Shown piece by piece: positions 1 to 7,259 of a stretch of 64,000 bases of DNA. The DNA is from Acuticoccus mangrovi (GTDB lineage Bacteria > Pseudomonadota > Alphaproteobacteria > Rhizobiales > Amorphaceae): contig NZ_JAEKJA010000018.1 of the NCBI RefSeq assembly GCF_016411865.1, positions 38,475 through 102,474 of the forward strand, given 5' to 3'. The position numbers and the translations under genes are program-made. The notes under the pieces were generated by a model. It ran no database searches, was not told the DNA's origin, and worked only from the letters and a program-made list of their open reading frames with translations. The first letter of the stretch is position 1. Every line of letters starts with the position of its first letter.

Positions 1-357
1 CACCCCGAGGTCGCGGGCGAGCGCGATGAGGTCGGACTTCCGCGCTTCGATGATGCGCTTGCCGAACTGGGCGGTCTTCTCGGCGAACTCGGCGGACTGC
101 TGCGAGTAGCGGTGCCCGGCGCCGCCGCGGCGCACCTCGCGCGTGGCGGCGGGGGTCGCCGGCGCGCTCCATCGGGCAAGGTGCGCGTCCCCGAGGTCGG
201 CCGCGCGATAGCTCCCGCCGCGGCGCTCATATTCGGCGGCCGCGAGCTGCGCCTTGCGGGCCGACCATTCGCCGGGCTCCCCGCCTTCGTCCGACCAGAT
301 CAACTCGTCCTTGACGACCTCCCAAAGCCGCGGGCGGGTCGGTTGCGCTGTCGACAT
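1..357 (-). CDS. small conserved hypothetical protein, truncated by the window edge
   Basis: This gene reads leftward from an ATG at 357 and is still open at base 1, so only its first 119 codons are present. A GGAGG lies just upstream of the ATG. The N-terminal part (about residues 10-60) has the pattern LWEVVKDELI, then GEPGEWSARKAQLAAAEYERR, rich in charged and aromatic residues. From memory this resembles the small DUF5872-type domain found in bacteria and some large viruses, but I could not check it. The visible end, KSDLIALARDLGV, looks like the start of a SAP/Rho-N type helix-extension-helix, which often binds nucleic acid. It follows the transketolase gene on the same strand after 62 bases. 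The function is unknown. Confidence 0.6.
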   Translation of the reverse strand, partial: MSTAQPTRPRLWEVVKDELIWSDEGGEPGEWSARKAQLAAAEYERRGGSYRAADLGDAHLARWSAPATPAATREVRRGGAGHRYSQQSAEFAEKTAQFGKRIIEARKSDLIALARDLGV

Positions 358-387
358 CAGGTGCCTCCATGATCTGGGGGCGCAACG

Positions 388-404
388 CCGGCACGGCGTG
401 CCGG
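388..404. repeat. short perfect hairpin between transketolase and the next gene
   Basis: Arms CCGGCAC and GTGCCGG enclose a 3-base loop in the 62-base gap between two leftward genes. No T-run follows on the minus strand, so it is at most a weak terminator or an mRNA-stabilising hairpin. Confidence 0.35.
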
Positions 405-419
405 TTTCGCCCCGGATAG

Positions 420-2792
420 TCAACCGGCGGCGAGGCGGAGGCGGCGCGGCATCAGCCCGTCGGCCGCACGCGCGATGCCCTCCGCATCGATGCCGTAGTG
501 ATGATAAAGCTCGTCGATGCGTCCTGTCTGCCCAAAGTGATCGACCCCCAGCGGGGCGACGCGATGGCCGTGAACCGCACCCAACCAAGATAGGGTCGCG
601 GGGTGGCCGTCGAGCACCGTCACGATGCCGCAGTGGCGCGGCAGCGGCGCGAGAAGACGCTCCACCACGCACTCTGCCGCGATCCCGTCGGCGCGGGCGC
701 GGCGGGCGTTGACCCACCCGGCGTGCAGCCGGTCGGCGGAGGTGACGACGAGCACTCCGACGTCGCGCCGTCCCTCCGCGATCATCGCCGCCGACTGGAT
801 TGCCTCGTGGGCGACGACACCCTGCACCGCCACGATGATCTCGGCGCTCGGCGAGGGCTCGCGCAGCCAGTAGGCGCCGTCGATGATCGCGGCGGCGAGG
901 TCGTCGGTCATCTCGCGGATCGGCTGTTCCAGCGGGCGCGTGGTGAGGCGCACGTAGGTGGCGCCGCCCGCCTCGTCGGGAAGGCTCGTCCGCGGATCGG
1001 GGGTGGCGGCCCCGCGCCGCTGCATATGCGCGAAGGCGAAGCCCATCATCACGCCGAGCTCGTCGGCGAAGGCGGGCTCGAACGAGGTGAGGCCGTCCTG
1101 GCTCATGCCGATGAGCGGGGAGTTGATGGACTGGTGCGCCCCGCCCTCCGGCGCCAGCGTGATGCCCGACGGGGTGGCGGCGAGGAGGAAGCGGGCGCCC
1201 TGGTAGCAGGCGTAGGTGAGCCCATCGAGCCCGCGGGCGATGAACGGGTCGTAGAGGGTGCCGACGGGGAAGAGGGGCGCGTCGAAGAGGTCGCCGGAGA
1301 GACCGGCCGCGCCGAGGAGCAGGAAGAGGTTCATCTCGGCGATGCCGAGCTCGATGTGCTGCCCCTCGGGCGAGAACTGCCACTTCTGGGCCGACGGCAC
1401 CCGCTCCTGCCGGAAGAAGTCGGCGATGGCCTCGCGGGCGAAGAGGCCGCGCCGGTTCACCCACGGTCCGAGATTGGTGGAGACGGTGACGTCGGGCGAG
1501 GAGGTGACGATGCGGGCGGCGAGCTCGCTCTTCTCACGGGCGAGGCCGTCGAGGATCTTGCCGAAGGCGGCCTGCGTCGAGATCGTGCGCTCGGCGACCT
1601 TGGGCATCGGCGGCAGCGCCACCGGTGCCGGGGCGGCGCGCGCCGGCCGGGGCGCGAAATAGGGCGTGGAGGCGATGAAGCGCGAGATCTCGTCGGCCGA
1701 GGCGTCGAGACCGCCGGCGGGGTCCCACTCGGTGCCCTCCGGCACGCCCATCACCTTCTGGAAGGCGGCCATCTGCGAGGGCGTCATCAGCCCGGCGTGG
1801 TTGTCCTTGTGGCCGGCGAGCGGAGTGCCCCAGCCCTTGATGGTGTAGGCGATGAACACGATGGGCCGGTCGTGATCCACCCGCTCGAAGGCGTCGATCA
1901 GCGTCTCGAGGCAGTGGCCGCCGAGATTTTCCATCAGCGCCGCGAGCTCGGCGTCGGAGCGGCGGTCGAGGAGGGCGGTGACGTCGCCCTGATCGCCGAT
2001 CTCGTCCATGATCCGCTTGCGCCAGGCGGCGCCGCCCTGGAAGGCGAGGGCGGAGTAGATCGGGTTGGGGCAATTGTCGATCCACTGGCGCAGCGTCTCG
2101 CCGCCGGGCTCCTGGAAGGCCGCGCGCTGGAGGGCACCATATTTCAGCGTCACAATCTCCCAGCCGAAGGCGCGGAAGACGTGGGCGATGCGGTCGTAGA
2201 GGCCCTCGCGCACCACCCCGTCGAGGCTCTGGCGGTTGTAGTCGATGATCCACCAGGTGTTGCGCAGGCCGTGCTTCCAGCCCTCCTGCAGGCACTCGTA
2301 GACGTTGCCCTCGTCGAGCTCGGCGTCGCCCACGAGGGCGATCATGCGGCCCATCGGCTTGTCGCCCCGCCAGCCCTTGGCGGCGACGTAGTCCTGGATC
2401 AGCGAGGAGAAGGCGGTGATGGCGACGCCGAGGCCGACCGAGCCGGTGGAGAAGTCCACCATCGGCCCGTCCTTGGTGCGGGAAGGGTAGGACTGCGCCC
2501 CGCCCCAGCCCCGGAAGGCCTTCAGCTTGGCGAGGCTCTGGTGGCCGGCGAGATATTGGATCGCGTGAAACACGGGCGACGCGTGCGGCTTCACCGCCAC
2601 GCGGTCCTCCGGCTTGAGGACGCGGAAATAGAGCGCCGTGAGGATCTGCACCATGGAGGCGGAGGAGGCCTGATGGCCGCCGATCTTCACCTCGTCCGGC
2701 TCGCGCAGATGGTTCGCGGCGTGGATCATGTAGCAGGAGAGCCAGAGGACCTTCCGCTCGATCTTCGACAGCATCGTAAGGTCGCGAGCCAT
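420..2792 (-). CDS. AceE-like transketolase family protein (thiamine diphosphate enzyme)
   Basis: This is a 790-residue thiamine-diphosphate enzyme. Its N-terminal half carries the cofactor-binding motif GDAELDEGN, which corresponds to GDGEMDE of homodimeric pyruvate dehydrogenase E1, followed by NRQSLDG. HQASSASMV and STGSVGLG are further family blocks. The middle domain holds EGQHIELGIAEMN, the transketolase pyrimidine-binding region with its catalytic glutamate. The length lies between ordinary transketolase (about 660-700) and AceE (about 890). Proteins of this class are often annotated simply as transketolase. No lipoyl-acyltransferase or E3 gene is adjacent, so whether it uses sugar phosphates or a 2-oxo acid is open. 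The ATG at 2792 has GGGGAGAA at good spacing. It follows the nickel exporter gene on the same strand after 63 bases. Confidence 0.85.
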   Translation of the reverse strand: MARDLTMLSKIERKVLWLSCYMIHAANHLREPDEVKIGGHQASSASMVQILTALYFRVLKPEDRVAVKPHASPVFHAIQYLAGHQSLAKLKAFRGWGGAQSYPSRTKDGPMVDFSTGSVGLGVAITAFSSLIQDYVAAKGWRGDKPMGRMIALVGDAELDEGNVYECLQEGWKHGLRNTWWIIDYNRQSLDGVVREGLYDRIAHVFRAFGWEIVTLKYGALQRAAFQEPGGETLRQWIDNCPNPIYSALAFQGGAAWRKRIMDEIGDQGDVTALLDRRSDAELAALMENLGGHCLETLIDAFERVDHDRPIVFIAYTIKGWGTPLAGHKDNHAGLMTPSQMAAFQKVMGVPEGTEWDPAGGLDASADEISRFIASTPYFAPRPARAAPAPVALPPMPKVAERTISTQAAFGKILDGLAREKSELAARIVTSSPDVTVSTNLGPWVNRRGLFAREAIADFFRQERVPSAQKWQFSPEGQHIELGIAEMNLFLLLGAAGLSGDLFDAPLFPVGTLYDPFIARGLDGLTYACYQGARFLLAATPSGITLAPEGGAHQSINSPLIGMSQDGLTSFEPAFADELGVMMGFAFAHMQRRGAATPDPRTSLPDEAGGATYVRLTTRPLEQPIREMTDDLAAAIIDGAYWLREPSPSAEIIVAVQGVVAHEAIQSAAMIAEGRRDVGVLVVTSADRLHAGWVNARRARADGIAAECVVERLLAPLPRHCGIVTVLDGHPATLSWLGAVHGHRVAPLGVDHFGQTGRIDELYHHYGIDAEGIARAADGLMPRRLRLAAG

Positions 2793-2855
2793 GGCGTTCT
2801 CCCCTCGGGTCTCAAGTCACAAGAATAGCGCGGGATCCGGCCGTTCGGATAGCCG

Positions 2856-3932
2856 TCAAATGTTGGGCCAGATGCCCGCGATGAGGAAGGCGACGCTGAT
2901 CAGCGTGATGGCGACGCCGGCGCCGAGCTGCAGGATCGGCACGGCGAGACCGACGTTGCGCACGCCCGCCGCGAACAGCGTCGCCCCTCGCGCCGTGGTC
3001 GCCGAAATGGCGACGAGGCTGATGAAGGTGCCGGTGCCGAGCGCCATCGCCACCGCCGCCACCGCGCCGACGGTGAAGAGGTGCATGCGCCAGGCGGCGA
3101 CGAGCACGAACACGGCGCCGGTGCAGGGCCGCAGGCCGATGCCGATCACCAGCATCGCCGCGTCGCGCCACGAGCGGATCGCCTCCACCTCCTGCGGCGT
3201 CGGCGCATGCCGGTGGCCGCAGCCGCAAAGGCCGTCATGGTCATGGTCGTGCACGTGCTCGCCGTGCGTGTGGTCGTCGTGCGCGTGATGATCGTGGGTG
3301 TGGTGATGGTCGTCCGATGCGGCAAGGGCCGGGGCGATCAGGCCGAACCGGGCCGCCTGCTCGCGCCAGATCCCGTGGAAGCCGCTGATGGCCCGCCGGA
3401 TCAGGATGAGACCGATGGCGAGGATGGCGAGATAGCTGAGCGGCACCAGGATCTGGTCGGTCGCCGCCATCGCCCAGCCGGCCGTGATGTCGAGGAGGGC
3501 GAAGCTGCCGTAGACGAGCGCGATGGCCGTCGCCGCCTGGGCGAGGCTTGCCGCGAGCGACAGGCCGACGAGGCGGACGGTGGAAATGCGGCTGGCGATG
3601 CCGGCGCCGGCGATCAGGAACTTGCCGTGGCCGGGGATCGCGGCGTGGAGGAAGCCGTAGGCGAGGCAGGCGCCGACGAGGCCGAGGGAGGCGAGGCCGC
3701 CGTGCCGGTTCACCCCGAGCAGCTCGTTGACCATGGTGTGGAAGGCGCGCTGCTGCTCGGCCGCCCAGCGGGCCATGTCGACGAGGCCGAGGCCGGAGGA
3801 GAGCACCGCCGCGGTCGCCGTGAAGCCGATCACCGCCACGATGATGGCGCCGAGCGTCCGGCGGCCGCGGGCCGTCAGGTTGCCGTCGCGCGCGCCGATC
3901 GTGGGGACCGATCCGGTGGTCGCTCGCTCCAT
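2856..3932 (-). CDS. nickel/cobalt efflux membrane protein, RcnA/NicO family
   Basis: This 358-residue inner-membrane protein belongs to the NicO/RcnA family that exports Ni and Co ions. About six hydrophobic segments are visible, with family motifs GFLHAAIPGHGK near the first helices and IGLRPCTGA after the loop. Between them is a long cytoplasmic-type loop extremely rich in His and Asp (DDHHHTHDHHAHDD), plus CGCGH, which would bind metal. I chose the ATG at 3932, preceded by AGGTGAGGCG, because an upstream in-frame extension to 4223 lacks a ribosome site and adds residues unlike the family. It is divergent from the araD-like gene, with a 277-base intergenic region carrying a matched inverted repeat that could be the metal-responsive operator. 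No RcnR/NikR gene is nearby. Confidence 0.88.
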   Translation of the reverse strand: MERATTGSVPTIGARDGNLTARGRRTLGAIIVAVIGFTATAAVLSSGLGLVDMARWAAEQQRAFHTMVNELLGVNRHGGLASLGLVGACLAYGFLHAAIPGHGKFLIAGAGIASRISTVRLVGLSLAASLAQAATAIALVYGSFALLDITAGWAMAATDQILVPLSYLAILAIGLILIRRAISGFHGIWREQAARFGLIAPALAASDDHHHTHDHHAHDDHTHGEHVHDHDHDGLCGCGHRHAPTPQEVEAIRSWRDAAMLVIGIGLRPCTGAVFVLVAAWRMHLFTVGAVAAVAMALGTGTFISLVAISATTARGATLFAAGVRNVGLAVPILQLGAGVAITLISVAFLIAGIWPNI

Positions 3933-3944
3933 GGACGCCTCACC

Positions 3945-4070
3945 TGTTTCAACCTCGACCGACCGGCGGATCGATACACATACACTCGACCTCTGACGCC
4001 ATCGCGTCATGGGCGCAAGCCCCGTCGTCGGGCGTGGCGACGGTGTCCACCTCGGCGACAGGTTGAAACA
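3945..4070. promoter_or_regulatory. divergent promoter region with 11-bp inverted repeat and a palindrome
   Basis: The gap between the nickel exporter and the araD-like gene holds TGTTTCAACCT at 3945-3955 and its exact reverse complement AGGTTGAAACA at 4060-4070. Between them sits a separate palindrome, TGACGC-CATC-GCGTCA, at 3994-4009. The left copy lies only 13 bases from the exporter start codon, a position suited to a repressor or to a leader element. That these are operators is inferred from position and symmetry only. Confidence 0.45.
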
Positions 4071-4209
4071 TACCGATCGCTCTGGTCTGTAGCAGCCGGC
4101 GCGGCAGCCTGCCGCAACCAATACGAACACGACGGCGCGGCTCGGGCATGGCCCGGGCCCTGCGCCGCAACAAGGCGCGGGTCGAAACACCGCGCGGGAG
4201 GAGAGCGAG

Positions 4210-5127
4210 ATGAGCGTGCCCACCTACAAGGGCGTCTGGCCGGTGGCCCCGACGCCGTTCACCGAGACCGGCGACGTCGACTACGAAGGCATGACGCGCG
4301 TTCTCGACTGCATGGTCGACCAGGGCGTCGACGGTCTCTGCATCCTCGCCAACTACTCCGAGCAATTCCTCCTGTCCGACGACGAGCGGGAGAGGCTCAC
4401 CCGGCTCTGCCTGGAACACGTCGCCGGGCGCGTGCCGGTGATCGTCACCTGCTCGCACTTTGCGACCGGCATCGTCGTCGAGCGCGTCAAGCTCGCCCGC
4501 TCCCTCGGGGCGGCCATGGTGATGCTGATGCCGCCCTATCACGGCGCCCTCCTCAAGGGCGGCGAGGCGCAGACCTACGAGCAGTTCGCCCGCGCCGGCG
4601 AGGTGGGGGTGCCCATCATGATTCAGGACGCGCCGCTGTCGGGCGTCGAGCTCTCGGTGCCCTTCCTCGTGAAGATGGCCCGCGAGATCGAGCTCGTGAC
4701 CTACTTCAAGGTCGAAACGCCGATGGCCGCCGCCAAGCTGCGGGCGCTGATCGAGGCGGGCGGCGAGGCGATCGTCGGCCCCTTCGACGGCGAGGAGGCG
4801 ATCACGCTGATGGCGGACCTCGACGCCGGGGCGACGGGCACGATGTCGTCGGCGATGCTGCCCGATCTCATCAAGCCGGTGCTCGAGGCCCACGCGGCGG
4901 GCGACCGCGCCACCGCCGCCGCGCGCTACGCCGCGATCCTCCCGCTGATCAACTACGAGAACCGGCAATGCGGCCTGCGCGCCTGCAAGACGGTGATGAA
5001 GGAGGGCGGCGTCATCGCATCCGACCACGTGCGCCATCCGCTGACGCCGCTGCATCCGGCGACGCGGGCGGGGCTCGTGGAGCTCGCCGCCGCGGCGTCG
5101 CCACTTGCGCTGCGCTGGGGGCGCTGA
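4210..5127 (+). CDS. araD: 2-keto-3-deoxy-L-arabonate dehydratase (DapA superfamily)
   Basis: This 305-residue TIM-barrel protein of the DapA/NAL superfamily should convert 2-dehydro-3-deoxy-L-arabonate to 2-oxoglutarate semialdehyde in oxidative L-arabinose degradation (EC 4.2.1.43). The Schiff-base lysine is K167 in VTYFKVETP. The block MPPYHGA (107-113) replaces the PYY of dihydrodipicolinate synthase. CILANYSEQF, IMIQDAPLSG, GPFDGEEAI and NYENRQ match my recollection of the Azospirillum enzyme closely, more so than DapA itself. The ATG at 4210 follows GGAGGAGAGCGAG. No arabinose dehydrogenase, arabonate dehydratase or semialdehyde dehydrogenase gene is next to it, so the rest of the pathway must lie elsewhere. 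It converges on the PAS protein gene. Confidence 0.85.
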   Translation: MSVPTYKGVWPVAPTPFTETGDVDYEGMTRVLDCMVDQGVDGLCILANYSEQFLLSDDERERLTRLCLEHVAGRVPVIVTCSHFATGIVVERVKLARSLGAAMVMLMPPYHGALLKGGEAQTYEQFARAGEVGVPIMIQDAPLSGVELSVPFLVKMAREIELVTYFKVETPMAAAKLRALIEAGGEAIVGPFDGEEAITLMADLDAGATGTMSSAMLPDLIKPVLEAHAAGDRATAAARYAAILPLINYENRQCGLRACKTVMKEGGVIASDHVRHPLTPLHPATRAGLVELAAAASPLALRWGR

Positions 5128-5138
5128 GGCTCAGCGCC
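5120..5138. terminator. bidirectional hairpin over two convergent stop codons
   Basis: GGCGCTGAG at 5120-5128, one spacer base, then CTCAGCGCC at 5130-5138 form a perfect 9-bp stem. The TGA of the araD-like gene lies in one arm and the TGA of the opposing PAS gene in the other. There is no T-run on either side, so it is a terminator-like hairpin of the type lacking a U-tract. Confidence 0.5.
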
Positions 5139-6408
5139 AGCTGTCGAGCACCGTCAGCGTGTTCGCCGGCGCCGCGGGCTCGGCACCGGCGATGCGCAGG
5201 AGGCCGCCGGGCTCGCGGGTGAGGGTGCGGCCGGCCGCTTCGGCGAGCTCCGCGAGCCGGCCCGACGCGAGCGACTGGGCGAACGGGGCGTCGGCATAGG
5301 GGGTGAGGCTGACGACGATATCGTCGCCGTCCTCGCGCACCCGCATCACGGTGCCGGCCGAAACGCGCGAGGCGATCGACAACAGGAGGAGGCGCAGGAG
5401 GCGAACCTCGCGGTCGCGGGCGGCGAGGCGGGCGTCGCCGTGGGCCTGAGGGTCGGCCTCGGCGACGATCAGTACCGAGGCTTCGGTGACGAGACGGCGC
5501 ACCTCCCGCACCGCCGCGGCGAGCGGGGTGTCCTCCGCCGCATCCTCGCTTGCCGGCGCGGGGCAGGTGGCGCCCTCGTCCGCCACCTTGTGGAAGGCGA
5601 CGAGGGCGAGGCGGCCGCCGAGCGCGCCGACGGTCACGTCGTGGAGCCCGTCGGTGGCGCGCACGGGCGCCGTCGAGCGGGTCGGCGAGGTGCCGACGGA
5701 GAGGGCGAGGGAGACGAGATCCAGAATGTGCGCCCGCTCGCTTTCGAGGGGGAGGACGCCGGAGAGGTCGGTAGCGTCGCCGGCCAATGTCTGGAACGCA
5801 CGGTTGGCGACCTCGATGTCGCCCGTGCGCGTCACGAGCGCGATCGGATCGGGGTTGGCGTCGAGGATGGCGCCGAGCGGGTCGTCCTCGGCAAGGCGCA
5901 ACGTCGACGGGACCGCGTCGGCGGCCTCCTGGCGGATGACGGTGATCAGCATCGAGCGCCGGCCGGCCCAGTCGATCGGCGCCATGGTGACGCGGGCGTC
6001 GAACGGGTGGCCGTTGGCGGTGGTCATGGTCATCGTGCCGGTCTGCGACGAATTGGCGCGATGGAACAGGGCGCCGAGCCCGCCGGCCATCTCGAGCACG
6101 TTCGCGGAAGAATATCCGAACTCCGCGAGGGCGGTACGATTGGCGAAGGCGATGCTGTCGCCGTCGAGCACCAGCAGTGCGACCGGGATGCGGTCGAGAA
6201 TGGTGGCGGTGCGCGGGTCGCTGTTGCCGACGTCGAGGGTGGAGCCCTGACGCGGGATCGCGAGCGGCGCGCGCGCGGTCGCAGGCTCGCCCTCGATCCG
6301 CAGGTCGCCCGCATAGCGGGCGCCGAGCGCCTCGGCGATATAGCGGAAGGCCTCGTCTTCCGGCCGTTCGAGCCGGCTGAGATCGAGCGATGCGTCGCCG
6401 CGCTCCAT
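5131..6408 (-). CDS. PAS-domain protein with degenerate C-terminal kinase-like region
   Basis: This 425-residue soluble protein probably senses a signal. Two PAS domains can be recognised: about residues 70-180, beginning ATILDRIPVALLVLDGD and containing AFANRTAL, and about 190-300, beginning GAILDANPDPIALVTR with EVANRAFQ. The C-terminal third (LARDREVRLLRLLLLSIASR and later GRTLTREPGGLLRI) is laid out like a histidine-kinase dimerisation and ATPase region. I see no phosphoacceptor His, N-box or G-box, so catalysis is doubtful. The ATG at 6408 has GGGAGG at good spacing, and a frame extending to 6573 is not needed. It is divergent from the phasin gene and convergent with the araD-like gene. 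Its partner is unknown, and any link to PHA metabolism is only positional. Confidence 0.7.
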   Translation of the reverse strand: MERGDASLDLSRLERPEDEAFRYIAEALGARYAGDLRIEGEPATARAPLAIPRQGSTLDVGNSDPRTATILDRIPVALLVLDGDSIAFANRTALAEFGYSSANVLEMAGGLGALFHRANSSQTGTMTMTTANGHPFDARVTMAPIDWAGRRSMLITVIRQEAADAVPSTLRLAEDDPLGAILDANPDPIALVTRTGDIEVANRAFQTLAGDATDLSGVLPLESERAHILDLVSLALSVGTSPTRSTAPVRATDGLHDVTVGALGGRLALVAFHKVADEGATCPAPASEDAAEDTPLAAAVREVRRLVTEASVLIVAEADPQAHGDARLAARDREVRLLRLLLLSIASRVSAGTVMRVREDGDDIVVSLTPYADAPFAQSLASGRLAELAEAAGRTLTREPGGLLRIAGAEPAAPANTLTVLDSWR

Positions 6409-6490
6409 CCTGCGGCCTCCCTGCAAACTCAACAATACGAGCGTCGAGACGTAGCCGCCGGTGTGCTGCGAATGGGTTAAGGGCGCGCGA

Positions 6491-6504
6491 GATTCATGTG
6501 AATC
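6491..6504. promoter_or_regulatory. palindromic pair of GANTC methylation sites
   Basis: GATTC and GAATC sit four bases apart, forming a GATTCA-TG-TGAATC palindrome between the divergent PAS and phasin genes. GANTC is the target of the alphaproteobacterial cell-cycle methyltransferase CcrM. Paired sites in a promoter region can make transcription depend on methylation state. That this applies here is an inference. Confidence 0.4.
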
Positions 6505-6526
6505 GCATCGCGGACGCAAAAACATG

Positions 6527-6554
6527 TTGCACTGCACAATAACTCGATTATGTA
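6527..6554 (+). promoter_or_regulatory. phasin promoter with overlapping PhaR-like operator
   Basis: TTGCACTGCACAA at 6527-6539 is a TGC-rich, partly symmetric element of the kind bound by PhaR-type repressors ahead of phasin genes. Its first six bases (TTGCAC) also serve as a possible -35 box, with TATGTA at 6549-6554 after 16 bases as the -10. A repressor bound there would block polymerase. The start of phaP is about 90 bases downstream. The assignment rests on motif resemblance and position. Confidence 0.5.
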
Positions 6555-6644
6555 TGGCTCGGCAGCGGTTCAATGCCGCAGTCGAATGAAATCACGGGAC
6601 GGGGTCGTGCAGCGAACCGCCGCGAACCCGTGAAGGAGGTCAGA

Positions 6645-7142
6645 ATGTCGACCAACGAAAATATTCCTAACCCTGACGCGGCAATCGAGCAGGGTTTTCA
6701 GGCCGCCCAAATGGCGACCAATGACTTTGCATCTGTTATTCCGGGAGCCGAGGGCTCGAACATGGTTCGGGAGCTCGCTGAGCAGAGTATCGCGTCCGCC
6801 CGGCAGATGTACGAAACCGCGCGTAATGCAGCAGAGGAAGCGACGGATATGATGGAAGATACCTACGAGCACGCCCGCAAATCGTTCACTGAGATGAACC
6901 TCAAGCTGATCGATCAGGCCCAGGCCAACACCGACCGCGTGTTCGCCTTCGCCAAGGAAGTGGCCAGCGCCAAGACCGTGTCCGAGGCGGTGGAGCTCCA
7001 GACGAAGTTCGTGCGCGAGCAGTTCGAGGCCTTCGCCGGCCAGGCGCGCGAAATGCAGGAGACGGCGCAGAAGCTCGCGACCGAGACCACCGGCCCCATG
7101 AAGGAGGCCTGGGAGCGCGCGACGCAGAAGTTCAACACCTAA
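6645..7142 (+). CDS. phasin family protein (PHA granule-associated)
   Basis: This 165-residue, highly charged, helix-forming protein has the composition and repeat-like spacing of alphaproteobacterial phasins, which coat polyhydroxyalkanoate granules. Typical blocks are MYETARNAAEEATDMMEDTYEHA (short extract), AFAKEVASAKTVSEAVELQ and QFEAFAGQAREMQE. There is no signal peptide or membrane segment. The ATG at 6645 is preceded by AAGGAGGTCAGA, an almost perfect ribosome site, which rules out the longer frame starting at 6573. It is a single-gene transcript: a promoter with a PhaR-like operator lies upstream and a strong intrinsic terminator downstream. Its presence implies PHA storage in this organism, although no PHA synthase or PhaR gene lies in the window. 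Confidence 0.85.
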   Translation: MSTNENIPNPDAAIEQGFQAAQMATNDFASVIPGAEGSNMVRELAEQSIASARQMYETARNAAEEATDMMEDTYEHARKSFTEMNLKLIDQAQANTDRVFAFAKEVASAKTVSEAVELQTKFVREQFEAFAGQAREMQETAQKLATETTGPMKEAWERATQKFNT

Positions 7143-7164
7143 TCAGGTTGTTTCTGTCCGCCAG

Positions 7165-7195
7165 AGCGCGCCGGGCTTCCCGACGCGCTTTTTTT
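7165..7195 (+). terminator. intrinsic terminator after the phasin gene
   Basis: AGCGCG-C-CGGG, loop CTT, then CCCG-A-CGCGCT gives a GC-rich stem with one mismatch, followed directly by seven T residues. It starts 22 bases after the phasin stop codon and is the clearest rho-independent terminator with a long T-run in the window. Confidence 0.85.
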
Positions 7196-7259
7196 GTGCC
7201 AAGAGGCATCTCCGACGGGGGTGCGGCTCATTCGCCCGCCCCCGTCAGACCTGACGCGG

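Noticed and set aside
603..2828. A 741-codon plus-strand frame opposite the transketolase gene
   Set aside because: Same reasoning: rich in Gly, Glu, Ala, Arg and His without motifs, and opposed to a clear enzyme.
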